Shown here one piece after another: positions 7,921-17,084 of a stretch of 64,000 bases of DNA. The translations under genes were made by a program, and so were the position numbers. The stretch is taken from the NCBI GenBank assembly GCA_963808315.1, contig CAWEFK010000036.1:310001-374000 (forward strand), given 5' to 3'. The stretch is from Palsa-504 sp963808315. Lineage in GTDB: Bacteria; Actinomycetota; Actinomycetes; Streptosporangiales; Streptosporangiaceae. How positions within the stretch are numbered: the first letter of the stretch is position 1; the number at the start of each line of letters is the position of its first letter. The notes beneath the pieces are model-generated. The model made no database searches and was not told the DNA's origin. It worked only from the letters and a program-made list of their open reading frames with translations.

Positions 7921-9478
7921 ATGCAGGCACCACTAAAGGACGCCTACGGGAGGTCACTTAACGTACCCGTTCGACTACCAGATCGAACGGCGTTGCCCGG
8001 TCGGCTACCGGGATCCGTACCCGTCCGGAGCCAGGACCTAGCCGTGGCCGGTTTGCCTACCGCTGTGGACGCGAGCGTGGCCACGCGCGGGCGCCGCACT
8101 TTGATGCTGGCCGTGTGCTGCATGAGCCTGTTCATGGTCGGCTTGGACAACACGATCGTGAACGTCGGACTTCCGTCCATCGGCCACGACCTGCACGCGG
8201 GCGTCTCTGGCCTGCAGTGGACGGTCGCCGCCTACACGATCGTGCTGGCGGCGCTGCTGATGTTCTCCGGCGCGATCGCGGACCGGATCGGCCGCCGGAC
8301 CATCTTCCAGGTCGGCCTGTCGCTGTTCACCCTGGGCTCCTGGCTGTGCAGTCTGGCCCCCAGCCTCGGCTGGCTGATCGCCTTCCGCGTGCTGCAGGGT
8401 GTCGGCGGATCGATGCTTAACCCCGCCGCGCTCGGCATCATCACCAATACCTTCACCGGCCGGGCCGAGCGAGCCCGCGCCATCGGCATCTGGGACGGCG
8501 TATTCGGGCTTTCCATGGCGCTGGGCCCGGTGACGGGCGGCGTGCTGGTCGGAACCGTCGGCTGGCGCGGGATCTTCTGGGCGAACATCCCGGTGGGTCT
8601 GGCCGCCATCTCGCTGACCGCGCTGTTCGTGCCTGACTCCCGAGGCCCCCCAGTCGCGCCGTGCGGATCCGGTGGGCCAGTTCCTCCTCATCGCCATGCT
8701 CGGCTCGCTCGCCTACGCCATCATCGAGGGTCCCACTCACGGCTGGTACTCACCGGAGATCTTCGGCTTCTTCGCGCTTTCCGTGGCGGCGCTCGCGGTG
8801 CTGCTGGCCTACGAGCCCCGCCGCGCTGAGCCCATGATCGACTTGCGCTTCTTCCGCAGCGTGCCGTTCGCGGGCGCCAACCTCAGCGCCGTCTGCGCGA
8901 TCGCCGCCATGGCCGGTTTCCTGTTCCTGTCCACCTTGTACCTGCAGGATGTCCGCGGTCTTTCTGCGCTGCAGGCTGGCTTGTCCATCCTGCCCATGCC
9001 GGTGGTCATGGCCCTGTGCGCGCCGGTGGCCGGCCGGATCGTGGCCAAGCGCGGACCGCGGATCCCGCTGGTCATCGCAGGCGCGGCGCTCACCCTCAGC
9101 AGCGCGGCCCTATCGCAGCTGACCATGACGACGTCGGCGGTCCACCTGGTGATCGCGTACGGCCTGTTCGGAGTCGGAGCCGGCATGGTGAGCTCGCCGA
9201 TCACCAACGGGGTCATGTCCGGGGTACCCAAGACCCAGGCGGGCATGGCCTCGGGGATGAACTCCTCAAGCCGCCAGCTTGGCCAGTCGCTCGGCGTCGC
9301 GATCGTGGGCTCGGTCCTGGCGGCCAGCATGCGCGGCTCGATGCGGTCAGGCTTCGTGCAGGCCAGCCACGCGGGCTGGTGGATACTCGCCGGGTGCGGT
9401 TACATGGTGCTGATGCTCGGCCTGCTCTGCACGACGACGTGGGCGAAGGCGACCGCGGCCAAGCTCAGCCAGGGCTAG
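7921..9478 (+). pseudogene. MFS drug-efflux transporter, DHA2 type (frameshifted)
   Basis: This is a 14-helix-type major facilitator of the EmrB/QacA class. The first half has GLDNTIVNVGLPSIG, LQWTVAAYTIVLAALL, the motif A GAIADRIGRRTIF, and RVLQGVGGSMLNPAA. The second half has GQFLLIAMLGSLAY, LSALQAGLSILPMPV and GMASGMNSSSRQLGQSLG. The two halves are in different frames. The break lies at about 8643-8651, where a run of six C's follows the codons for PDSR; one C fewer gives a continuous frame. The ATG at 7921 has GAGGGG 8 nt upstream. It is preceded by a small ORF and hairpin, and overlaps the convergent zinc-ribbon gene by 4 bases. The drug substrate is unknown. Confidence 0.85.
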
Positions 9479-9696
9479 CCGCAGCCGCAGGCTCCGCCGC
9501 AGCAGCCTCCAGAACCGCCGCTTCCGGCCGAACGGTTCCGGCTCGAAGCCAGGCCCGACACCGAGACAGCGGACAGCAGCTTCACCGTGTCGTCATGGCC
9601 CTGCGGGCAGGTGCACGGAGACGACGACTCACTCATCGGGCGGTTCAGCTCGAAGGTGTCGCCACAGGCACGGCAGCGGTACTCGTATCGGGGCAC
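9475..9696 (-). CDS. FmdB-type zinc ribbon protein
   Basis: A 73-residue protein starts at GTG with MPRYEYRCRACGDTFE, the standard FmdB/CxxC regulatory-protein opening. A second cysteine pair follows in SPCTCPQGH. The C-terminus is unusual: a Ser/Gly tail ending in GCCGGACGCG, rich in cysteine. It lies 9 bases downstream of the second MFS gene and is probably co-transcribed with it. The 3' ends of this gene and the first MFS gene overlap by 4 bases. Its function is unproven; the family is thought to bind zinc. Confidence 0.85.
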   Translation of the reverse strand: MPRYEYRCRACGDTFELNRPMSESSSPCTCPQGHDDTVKLLSAVSVSGLASSRNRSAGSGGSGGCCGGACGCG

Positions 9697-9705
9697 GCCG
9701 TCAGT

Positions 9706-11492
9706 CTACGCCCCAGGAGCCCGGGGGGCCACGACGGTGACAGGGGTTATTGGGGTTGTGTCGTCGTAGTAGAACTGCTTGCCGCGCAGCAGCGAGACCA
9801 GCGCGCCCGTGGCCGCCATGATGGCGGCGGCGGTAAACACGATGACCAGGCCGTGGTGGAACGGCGCCGCGATCAGGTTCGGGAAGAACTGCCGGCCGGT
9901 CAGCACCGCGACGTTATGCGCGGGCAGGCGGGACAGTACCCCGGAGGGGGTCAGCAGGTTCTGCACCGGGTTGTAGCCGAGCAGGGCCGCGAACATCGTG
10001 CTGACCGGCGGCAGGTGGCTGACGTGAGTGGCCACCGAGAGCGGCACGCCCTGGGCGGTCAGCCCGCGGGTGAGCGTGCGAGGCAGGCTCGAGGCCAGCC
10101 CGGCGATCATCAGTGAGAAGAAGATGCCGATGGACAGGGACATCCCGGAGTTCTGGAAGGTGGACCGCATGCCCGAGGCCGAGCCCCGCTGGCCTGGCCG
10201 GCACCGCGCTCATGATCGCGGAGGTGTTAGGCGAGGCGAACAGGCCGGAGCCGACTCCGTTGCCGAAGATCAGCAGCGCGAACACCCAGTAGGAAAAATC
10301 CACCGGGAGCAGCATCAGCCCGACGAAGCACGTCGCCGCCAGCAGCAGGCCGGAGGTGGCGAACAGCCGCGGGCCGTACCGGTCCGACAGGGTGCCCGAG
10401 ATGGGCCCGGCGATCAGGAACCCCGCGGTGAGCGGCAGCATGTAGATCCCGGCCCACAGCGGAGTCACCGTGAAGTCGTAGCCGTGCAGCGGCAGCCAGA
10501 TGCCCGCCAGCCAGATGACCAGCATGAACTGCAGGCCGCCGCGGGCGACGGAGCCGAGCAGGCTGGCCGCGTTGCCCGCCGCGAACGCCCTGATCTTGAA
10601 CAGCCCCATCTGGAACATCGGCTCGGCGATCTTGGTCTCGAAGACGCAGAACGCGACCAGGACGACCACGCCGCCGATCAGCCCGGTGATGATCAGGGGG
10701 TTGGCCCAACCGGTCGCGTGGCCGCCGTAGGGCCGGATCCCGTAGGTGATGGCGACCAGCAGCGAGCCCAGGCCCACCGCGAACATGATGTTCCCGATCC
10801 AGTCGATCTTCGCCCGCCTGGTGGTCGCGATCTCGCGCAGGCTCTTGTACGCCCAGACCGTGCCGAACAGCCCGATCGGCACGTTCACCCAGAACACCAG
10901 GCGCCAGTCTCACCGCGGCCAGCAGGCCGCCGAGCAGCAGCCCGACGAACTGCCCGGAGATCCCGGCGATCTGGTTGACACCCAGCGCCATGCCGCGCTT
11001 GTTGGCCGGGAACGCGTCGGTCAAGATCGCGGCCGAGTTCGCCATCAGCATGGCGCCGCCGAAGGCCTGCACGAACCGCCAGCCGATCAGCCACATCGCC
11101 CCGTGGGTGCCGGTCAGCGGGTCGAGCGACAGCGCGATCGAGGCCAGCGTGAAGACCACGAAACCCAGGTTGTAGATCTTCACCCGGCCGAACATGTCGC
11201 CCAGCCGGCCCAGCGTCACCACCAGCACCGACTGGACGAGCAGGTAGCCGATGATCATCCAGAGCAGGTAGGTCACGTTGCCCGAGGTGAGCGGGTTCAG
11301 GTGAATGCCCCGGAAGATGGCCGGCATCGCCACGATGACGATCGACCCGTCGATCGTCGCCATGGTCATGCTCAGCGTCGTGTTGGACAGCGCGATCCAC
11401 CGGTACCTGTCCGGGCGCGCATCAGCGTGCGGCGCTCCGGCGGTCGTCTCCGGGATTCCGTTCACATGGTCTGAACCAACGCTTTTCCGCAC
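9706..11492 (-). pseudogene. MFS transporter, DHA2 (EmrB/QacA) type (two frameshifts)
   Basis: Three frames join into one 14-helix MFS exporter. The first has SMTMATIDGSIVIVAMPAIF, LGRLGDMFGRVKIYN and GGLLAAV. The second has FWVNVPIGLFGTVWAY through NGVGSGLFASPNTSAIMSAVPA. The third has MRSTFQNSGMSLSIGIFFSL to the end. Breaks lie at about 10905 (an extra base before the expected DWR or SWR) and about 10185 (an extra C before QRGSASG). The start is uncertain: TTG at 11501 or GTG at 11492. Downstream by 9 bases is the zinc-ribbon gene. The substrate is unknown. Confidence 0.8.
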
Positions 11493-11534
11493 GTTAGCCA
11501 AGTCTACAGCGAATCACTTGCCTGATGGCAACTA

Positions 11535-12197
11535 TTAGTTTGCGGAATCACTTGGGGGAGGCTGGTAGGCGTCGGGGGTGTGCTGCACGATGTAGTAGAC
11601 GGCCACCAGCGCGATGATGACGAACGCGGTGATCGCGTTGAAGTTCGCGACCACGATGGCGATCAGGTAGACGAGCCCGCCGCCGACGAACCGCGCCCGG
11701 GCCGCCCAGTGCTTGTCCTCGGGCAGCCGCTGGTACATGTGCTCGCCGTGCAGCGTCCATTCGAAGATCCCGGCGAAGCCGAGGGACATGCCCAGGAACA
11801 CCGCGCCGTACAGCATCATCGCCACCTGCGTGTCCCGGTGCGGGTTCTGGCCGGCCACGATCAGGGAGTGCGCCTGCTGGCCGTGCACGGCCAGGTACTC
11901 CGCGACCGTGGCGGTGGCGAACGGGATCATCACCACGAACAGCAGCAGCACCAGGTTCAGGAACAGCAGCGTCCGGTCCGCCACCGCGATTCCCCGGACC
12001 AGCGCATGATGGTTGACCCAGACGATGCCGATCATGAAGAAGCTGATCAGGTACGCGACGAAGGACGGCCAGCGGTTCCCGAGCTGGCCAAGCAGCCCAC
12101 CGTGACCCGGCCCGGCCACGGTGAGGTCGAGGGCGAGCAGCGTGATGGCGACGGCGAAGACGCCGTCGCTGAATGCCTCTAGCCTGGACCGGTCCAC
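11535..12197 (-). CDS. TMEM175 family potassium channel (DUF1211)
   Basis: The 220-residue protein opens with RLEAFSDGVFAVAITLLAL, matching the RxxxFSD signature of bacterial TMEM175 channels. Six hydrophobic helices follow, including FVAYLISFFMIGIVWVNHH and LLFLNLVLLLFVVMIPF. The family forms tetrameric potassium-leak channels. The start is GTG. The gene follows the DUF1003 gene by 12 bases on the same strand, and DUF1003 in turn overlaps mftE, so the three probably form one transcript. A link between ion leak and mycofactocin is not known. Confidence 0.88.
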   Translation of the reverse strand: MDRSRLEAFSDGVFAVAITLLALDLTVAGPGHGGLLGQLGNRWPSFVAYLISFFMIGIVWVNHHALVRGIAVADRTLLFLNLVLLLFVVMIPFATATVAEYLAVHGQQAHSLIVAGQNPHRDTQVAMMLYGAVFLGMSLGFAGIFEWTLHGEHMYQRLPEDKHWAARARFVGGGLVYLIAIVVANFNAITAFVIIALVAVYYIVQHTPDAYQPPPSDSAN

Positions 12198-12209
12198 GGG
12201 CGTCCGGGC

Positions 12210-12830
12210 TTAGCCAGCTACCGGCGGCTGAGCGACCTTGACCAGGATCTGGTTCACGCAGTCCTGGATCTCGCGTTGCGTGCCCGGCATGTCCTTGCTG
12301 GCGAAGTTGTCCAGCATGGCCAGCACCCGGTCCTGGCCGTTCAGGATTTCGAGCTGCTGCTTGGCCATCTCATGCAGCGCGATGAGGGTCTCGTGGTCGG
12401 CGAGGGCCCGGCGGTCGCTGGCGGCCTGGGCCCGGTTCGCGCTGACCTGCAGTGAGACCATGATGGACAGCTGCGGCAGGTTCAAGATGGTCAGCAGCAG
12501 CGGCCAGGGCGTCTTGTCGAAGCCGACGATGTTGCCCAGGAAGAGCCAGGCCACCACGCCGACGGTGATGAAGACGAACACGTACATGGAGCCGCAGAAG
12601 GTGTTGACCGCGTCCGCGATCTTGTCCAGGACGCTGGTGCCGCGCACGTGCTTGGACAGGACGAGCCTGGGAACGTGCAGTTCCGGGCATTCCCGGATCT
12701 TCTGGGCGCGCTCCCTGGCATGTGCTGCGGCCTCGTCGATGGCCCGGACGGCGGCGCCGTCGGTGTCCGGGCGGGCCGGAACCGGCGGCAGTGGAGCTGG
12801 CGTATCAGGTGCTGAGATTGTCTCGGTCAT
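12210..12830 (-). CDS. DUF1003 domain-containing membrane protein
   Basis: The 206-residue protein has a Pro-rich N-terminus, then a DUF1003 core: DKIADAVNTFCGSMYVFVF, helix 1 ending VGVVAWLFLGN, PWPLLLTILNLPQLSIM for helix 2, then RRALADHETLIALHEMAKQ and a C-terminal amphipathic region. The ATG overlaps the mftE stop by 4 bases, which indicates translational coupling. DUF1003 proteins are predicted inner-membrane proteins of unknown function. Confidence 0.9.
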   Translation of the reverse strand: MTETISAPDTPAPLPPVPARPDTDGAAVRAIDEAAAHARERAQKIRECPELHVPRLVLSKHVRGTSVLDKIADAVNTFCGSMYVFVFITVGVVAWLFLGNIVGFDKTPWPLLLTILNLPQLSIMVSLQVSANRAQAASDRRALADHETLIALHEMAKQQLEILNGQDRVLAMLDNFASKDMPGTQREIQDCVNQILVKVAQPPVAG

Positions 12831-13633
12831 GAGTTACCCTCCGTGCAGACCATCGCCGATAAGCGGCCAGGACCGGCCCAAAGTAGGGCTTGCCACAACC
12901 TAGCGCGCCCTCGCGCATGCGGTAACCGGGTGGCCAGGCTCTCAAGCAGCCGGTCCGTGGCCTCGTTCAGACCCTCGACCAGGCGTGCGAGCAGCCGCTC
13001 GCCCTCGGCCGCCGTGGCCCCGGCCGGGTCGCCCAGGACGCCGTTACCGCTCACCGCCCGCACGCCCCGTTCGCGCAGCAACGGCATGAGCTGGCTGACC
13101 GGCCGGACGTCGCCTCGTTCGGCCACGTCCAGGCGCACGACATCAGGGTCAAGCGCGAGCATGACCGAGGTTTCTGACCGGCCGGCGTGCGCGTCACCAC
13201 CGGGCAGCCCGGCGTGCCAGGCCAGGCACGCCCGTCCCTCGTAGCGGAGCCTGCTGGCGGCGGCCTCGACCGCGGAGACGTTCCCGCCATGCCCGTTGAC
13301 CAGCAGCACCGCGGCCCAGTGCAGGCTGGCGTGCCGGCCCAGCTCGACCAGGCACGTGGTCAGGGCCTGCTCGCCGATGGACAGGGTGCCGGGGAAGGCC
13401 GCGTGCTCGCCGCTGGCGCCGATGGCGAAGGCCGGGGCGAGCGCTACATCCGGACGGCCCGCGCAGGCTCGCCGGGCCACCGTCACCGCGATCCTGGTGT
13501 CGGTGTCAAGCGGCAGGTGCGGGCCGTGCTGCTCCAGCGAGCCGACCGGCACCACCAGCAGCCGCCGCGGGCGGTCCTCCACCTCCGGCCACCGCATCCG
13601 CGCCAGCTCGGGACCGGGCCGCGCGACAGGCAT
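12827..13633 (-). CDS. mftE: mycofactocin biosynthesis peptidase, creatininase family
   Basis: MftE is the creatininase-like metallopeptidase that cleaves the modified MftA C-terminal dipeptide from the precursor. Visible motifs are VPVGSLEQHGPHLPLDTDT (metal-binding E and H), AFAIGASGEHAAFPGTLS, NGHGGN and GRSETSVMLALDP. The length of 268 residues is normal for the family. It lies divergent from mftF with a 77-base gap, and mftD is 2 kb away, so the assignment to mycofactocin rather than generic creatininase rests on context as well as motifs. Its stop overlaps the DUF1003 start. Confidence 0.85.
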   Translation of the reverse strand: MPVARPGPELARMRWPEVEDRPRRLLVVPVGSLEQHGPHLPLDTDTRIAVTVARRACAGRPDVALAPAFAIGASGEHAAFPGTLSIGEQALTTCLVELGRHASLHWAAVLLVNGHGGNVSAVEAAASRLRYEGRACLAWHAGLPGGDAHAGRSETSVMLALDPDVVRLDVAERGDVRPVSQLMPLLRERGVRAVSGNGVLGDPAGATAAEGERLLARLVEGLNEATDRLLESLATRLPHARGRARLWQALLWAGPGRLSAMVCTEGNS

Positions 13634-13710
13634 GCGGCCATGCTACGGCCACGGCCAGGTCCGGGGCCGCCGCTCGGAACGCGGCGTACCACGCGTACTA
13701 GCCTGGGCGG

Positions 13711-15277
13711 GTGCCGAAGCGAACCAGCGCCCGGGAGCCTGCCGCTGAGGGACCGGTCGATGACCTGGTTCCGGCGGGATTTCAGCTGCGCGCCGACCCC
13801 GGGACGCGGATGCTGGCCGGCGGAACGATCCTTACCGGCGGCCATCCGGCCCGGGTGCTGCGGCTGACCCCGTCGGGTGCGCGGCATGTCCGGGCCTGGT
13901 GGTCAGGGACGCCGGTTCCGGACAACCCCAAGGCCCGTGCGCTGGCCCGCCGCCTGCTCGACACCGGAATCGCCCATCCCGCGCGGGACGAGCCCCACCC
14001 GGCCGTGCGCGGCCCGGCGCCGGGCCGAGGCACCGAGGTCACGGTGGTCATCCCGGTCCGTGACCGGCACGTCGAGCTGGCCCGCTGCCTGACCGGCCTG
14101 ACCGGGCTGACCGGGCTGACCGGGCCGGGACGGGTCATCGTGGTCGACGACGGCTCGGACGACCCGGATGCGGTGGCCAAGATCGCGGGCGGAGCGGGGG
14201 CGCGAGGTGTTGCGGCGGCCGGTGAACGGCGGTCCGGCGGCGGCCAGGAACACCGGCCTGGCGGCGGTGGATACACCGCTGGTCGCTTTCCTGGACTCCG
14301 ATTGCGTGCCCCGCCCGGGCTGGCTGGAACCGCTGCTGCCGCACTTCGCCGATCCCGTGCTTGGCGCGGTCGCGCCGCGTATCGTCCCCCACGAGAACGG
14401 GCGATCCTGGCTGGCCCGCTACGAGGGCGCGAGTTCCACGCTCGACATGGGGGAGCGGCCCAGCATCGTCCGGCCCGGATCGCGGGTTCCCTACGTCCCC
14501 GGCGCCGCCCTGGTCGTGCGCAAGGCCGCCGCCGGGATGGGCTTCGCCGAGCGACATGCCGTGGGGGAGGACGTTGACTTCATCTGGCGGCTGGCTGCGT
14601 CCGGCTGGCGGACCCGCTACGAGCCCGCCGCCGAGATGGGGCATCAGCACCGGGTGCGGCTCCGGCAGTGGCTCGCCCGGCGCAAGGACTACGGAACCTC
14701 CGCCGCGGCGCTCGAGCTGCGTCATCCCGGCACGGTCCGGCCGCTGTACGCGTCCAGGTGGACCGCGGCGGCCTGGCTGGCCGCCGGGCTCGGCCGCCCG
14801 GGCGCGGGGGTGACCATCGCCGCCACCAGCACCGCGTTGCTCGCCCGGCGCCTGGCCCGGACCACCGGTGAACCGTGGCCCTGGCCGCCCGGCTCGACCG
14901 CGTGGCGGCTGGCCGGGCGGCAGGCCGCAGGCGGAACGCTCGCGGCGGCGAGACCGCTGGGCAGCGCCATCTCCCGGACCTGGTGGCCGGTCGCTGTGCC
15001 GGCCGCGATAGCGGTGCGACGGCTGAGGTTTCCGCTGGCCGCGCTGGTGCTCGCGCCGCCGGTGCTGGACTGGCTGGACCGGCGGCCGCCGCTCGACCCG
15101 GCGCGTTACGTGGCCGCCCGGCTGCTCGACGATGCCGGGTACAGCCTGGGGGTCTGGCAGGGCTGCGCGCGGCGGCGGACCATCGCGCCGCTGCTGCCGC
15201 TGCTAAGGGGCCGTCACTTGGACAGCCCGCGGCTGAACTCGGCCGGGACGATGATGTCGTCGGGGGACACGTCGTGA
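13711..15277 (+). pseudogene. mftF: mycofactocin system glycosyltransferase (frameshifted)
   Basis: MftF is the GT2 enzyme that adds beta-1,4-glucose units to premycofactocin. The start is GTG. The N-terminal MftF-specific region reads GFQLRADPGTRMLAGGTIL and RVLRLTPSGARHVRAWW. The GT-A fold follows with TEVTVVIPVRDR and VIVVDDGSDDP, then in a second frame NGGPAAARNTGL, LVAFLDSDCVPRPGWLEP (DxD), VPGAALVVRKAA, GEDVDFIWRLAASGWRTRY and RKDYGTSAAALE. The break is at about 14195, where a run of five G's has one too many. The C-terminus runs 64 bases into convergent mftD and may end a little earlier in the true sequence. Confidence 0.85.
14089..14124 (+). repeat. 9-bp tandem repeat in mftF
   Basis: Four units of CTGACCGG(G/C) encode LTGLTGLTGLTG just before the VIVVDDGS strand of the glycosyltransferase. 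The repeat is in frame and probably lengthens a surface loop. Confidence 0.8.
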
Positions 15278-16395
15278 ATGGACGAACGGCCCAGCGCGAG
15301 CAGGGTCGAGTCGATGCCGCCGCGCAGCACGTCGAAGACGTTCTTCACGCCCGCGGACCCGTTGGCGGCTAGCCCCCACAGGTACGCGCGCCCGATCATC
15401 ACGGCCCGCGCGCCCAGGGCCACCGCCTTGACCACGTCGCTGCCGCGCCGGATCCCGCCGTCGAGCAGGACCTCGATCTGGCCGCCCACGGCGTCGCTGA
15501 TCGAGGGCAGCGCCCGGATGGAGGCCGGCGTGCCGTCCAGGTTGTTGCCGCCGTGGTTGGACACCGACACGGCGGTGGCGCCGATGTCGATCGCCCGGCG
15601 GGCGTCGTCGGGGCGCATGACGCCCTTGATCATGAACGGGCCGCCCCACTGCTCCCGCAGCCAGGCGAGGTCGTCCCAGGTGGGCGGCGGGGTCTGCATC
15701 CACTCGGCGTAGACGCCGAAGAAGGTCGGGGCCGGCTCGCCGGGAGAGGCCATGTTGGGCACGGTGAGGTCGGGCAGGCCGCCGCGGGCGAGCCACTCAC
15801 GCACGTAGCCCAGCCGGGTGATGCCCTCCGGGGCCAGGCGGATGAGGGTCCGCAGGTCTATCTTCTCGGGGATGGCCGGGCTGCCCCAGTCCCGGCCGTT
15901 GGAGAACGACCAGTCCAGGGTGACGATCAGGCCCTTGGCGCCGGCTCGGCGGGCTCGTTCGGCCCGCTCGATGATTTTGTCCCGGCCGCCGGACCAGTAG
16001 ATCTGGAAGAACAGCTTCGGGTTGACCTCGGCCACCGTCTCGACCGGCATGCTGCCGAACGAGCTGAGGCCCACCGCCGTGCCCGCTTCGGCCGCACCGC
16101 GGGCCACCCCCGCCTCGCCGTCCGGGTGCACGGCTTGCACGCCGGTCGGCGACGCGATCACCGGCAGGGCGATCTCCTGCCCGAGCACGGAGGTGGCCAG
16201 CTCCCTGGTGGCAGGCAGGTCCGCGATATGCGGCGGCGCGAACCGCAGCTCGCTGAACGCCGCCGTGTTGTCCCGCAGCGTGACGCCCTTTTCCGTGCCC
16301 GCGACCAGGGCCAGGTAGACCGAGCGGGGCAGCCGCCGCCGGGCTCTCCTGCGCGCCTCCTCGACGGTCTCGAACCACTCACGTGTGCTTGCCAT
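15214..16395 (-). CDS. mftD: pre-mycofactocin synthase, FMN alpha-hydroxyacid oxidase family
   Basis: MftD oxidatively deaminates the MftA-derived dipeptide core to give premycofactocin. The 393 residues show the FMN-dependent alpha-hydroxyacid dehydrogenase barrel: LPVIASPTGVQAVHPDGE, FFQIYWSGGRDKI, KGLIVTLDWSFSNGRDWG, PFMIKGVMRPDDARRAID, the catalytic-site VSNHGGNNLDGTPASI, and LLDGGIRRGSDVVKA with ALGARAVMIGRAYLWGL. The GRDWG and EWMQTPPPTWDDL stretches are MftD-like rather than lactate-dehydrogenase-like. The ATG at 16395 has GGGAG just upstream. No mftA, mftB or mftC lies next to it, which is unusual. Confidence 0.88.
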   Translation of the reverse strand: MASTREWFETVEEARRRARRRLPRSVYLALVAGTEKGVTLRDNTAAFSELRFAPPHIADLPATRELATSVLGQEIALPVIASPTGVQAVHPDGEAGVARGAAEAGTAVGLSSFGSMPVETVAEVNPKLFFQIYWSGGRDKIIERAERARRAGAKGLIVTLDWSFSNGRDWGSPAIPEKIDLRTLIRLAPEGITRLGYVREWLARGGLPDLTVPNMASPGEPAPTFFGVYAEWMQTPPPTWDDLAWLREQWGGPFMIKGVMRPDDARRAIDIGATAVSVSNHGGNNLDGTPASIRALPSISDAVGGQIEVLLDGGIRRGSDVVKAVALGARAVMIGRAYLWGLAANGSAGVKNVFDVLRGGIDSTLLALGRSSIHDVSPDDIIVPAEFSRGLSK

Positions 16396-16478
16396 TGCTC
16401 TCCCTGGGACTCCTGGGGCTTACGTATCACACTATTTCGGCACTCAGTGCCGTAAGTATCCAGTCAGGATACCTCCCG

Positions 16479-16492
16479 TAACATTCACGTCC
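16479..16492 (+). promoter_or_regulatory. leaderless promoter of methyltransferase
   Basis: TAACAT (16479-16484) lies 8 bases before the ATG at 16493, the spacing expected of an actinobacterial leaderless promoter. There is no ribosome site. Confidence 0.45.
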
Positions 16493-17083
16493 ATGCGACC
16501 GGACCGCGCCGGACCCGGGCCGGTGCCGGACGAGCACCCGGACCGGCTCAGGTGGAACGCGAAGTACACGGGTGACTTCGTGCCGTCCTTCGCTCCTCAT
16601 CCGCTGGCCAGGCGCGCGCTGTCGATGGAACTGCCCGGCGGTCCGCTGGCCGAGCTGGCCTGCGGGCCCTCCGGCGCCGTACTCCTGGCGGCCGCGAGCG
16701 GGCGCCGGGTCACGGCGGTGGACGTGTCCGAGGTCGCGCTCGGGATGCTTGCCGACGAGGCCCGGCGGCGTGGCCTGGGCCACCTGATCACGCTGATGCA
16801 CGCGGACCTGGCCGACGCTGGCGTCCAGCCGAGCGGTCCTACGCCCTCGTCCTGTGCACGGGTTTCTGGGACGTGGCCACCTTCGACGCGGCGACCGCAC
16901 GCGGTCGCGCCCGGCGGCCTGTGGCCTGGGAGGCCTTCACCGCCGAGGCCCGGCGTCGCGGCCCGGCCTGCGGCGCGAGTGGTGTCTGGGCCCGGGCGAG
17001 CCCGCCTCGCTGCTCCCGCCGGGTTTCACCCTCCTGGAGCAGCATGATCGCGGCGTCAAGCGCCAGCTCCTCGCCCGCCGCCA
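16493..17083 (+). pseudogene. class I SAM methyltransferase (several frameshifts)
   Basis: The first frame reads RLRWNAKYTGDFVPSFAPHP, then the SAM site LAELACGPSGAVLLAAASG, VTAVDVSEVALGMLADEARR and ITLMHADLAD. The rest is recognisable only by switching frames: SYALVLCTGFWDVATFDAA, a short APGGL motif, AWEAFTAEARRR, then REWCLGPGEPASLLPPGF and LEQHDRGVKRQLLARR. At least three or four single-base breaks fall between 16835 and 16990. The 3' end is approximate; it meets the end of the convergent VWA gene. The substrate is unknown. Confidence 0.65.
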
Positions 17084-17084
17084 G

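Noticed and set aside
11500..16500. Mycofactocin precursor mftA
   Set aside because: I looked in the gaps around mftD/E/F for a short ORF ending in the IDGMCGVY-type motif and saw none; a by-eye search can miss it.
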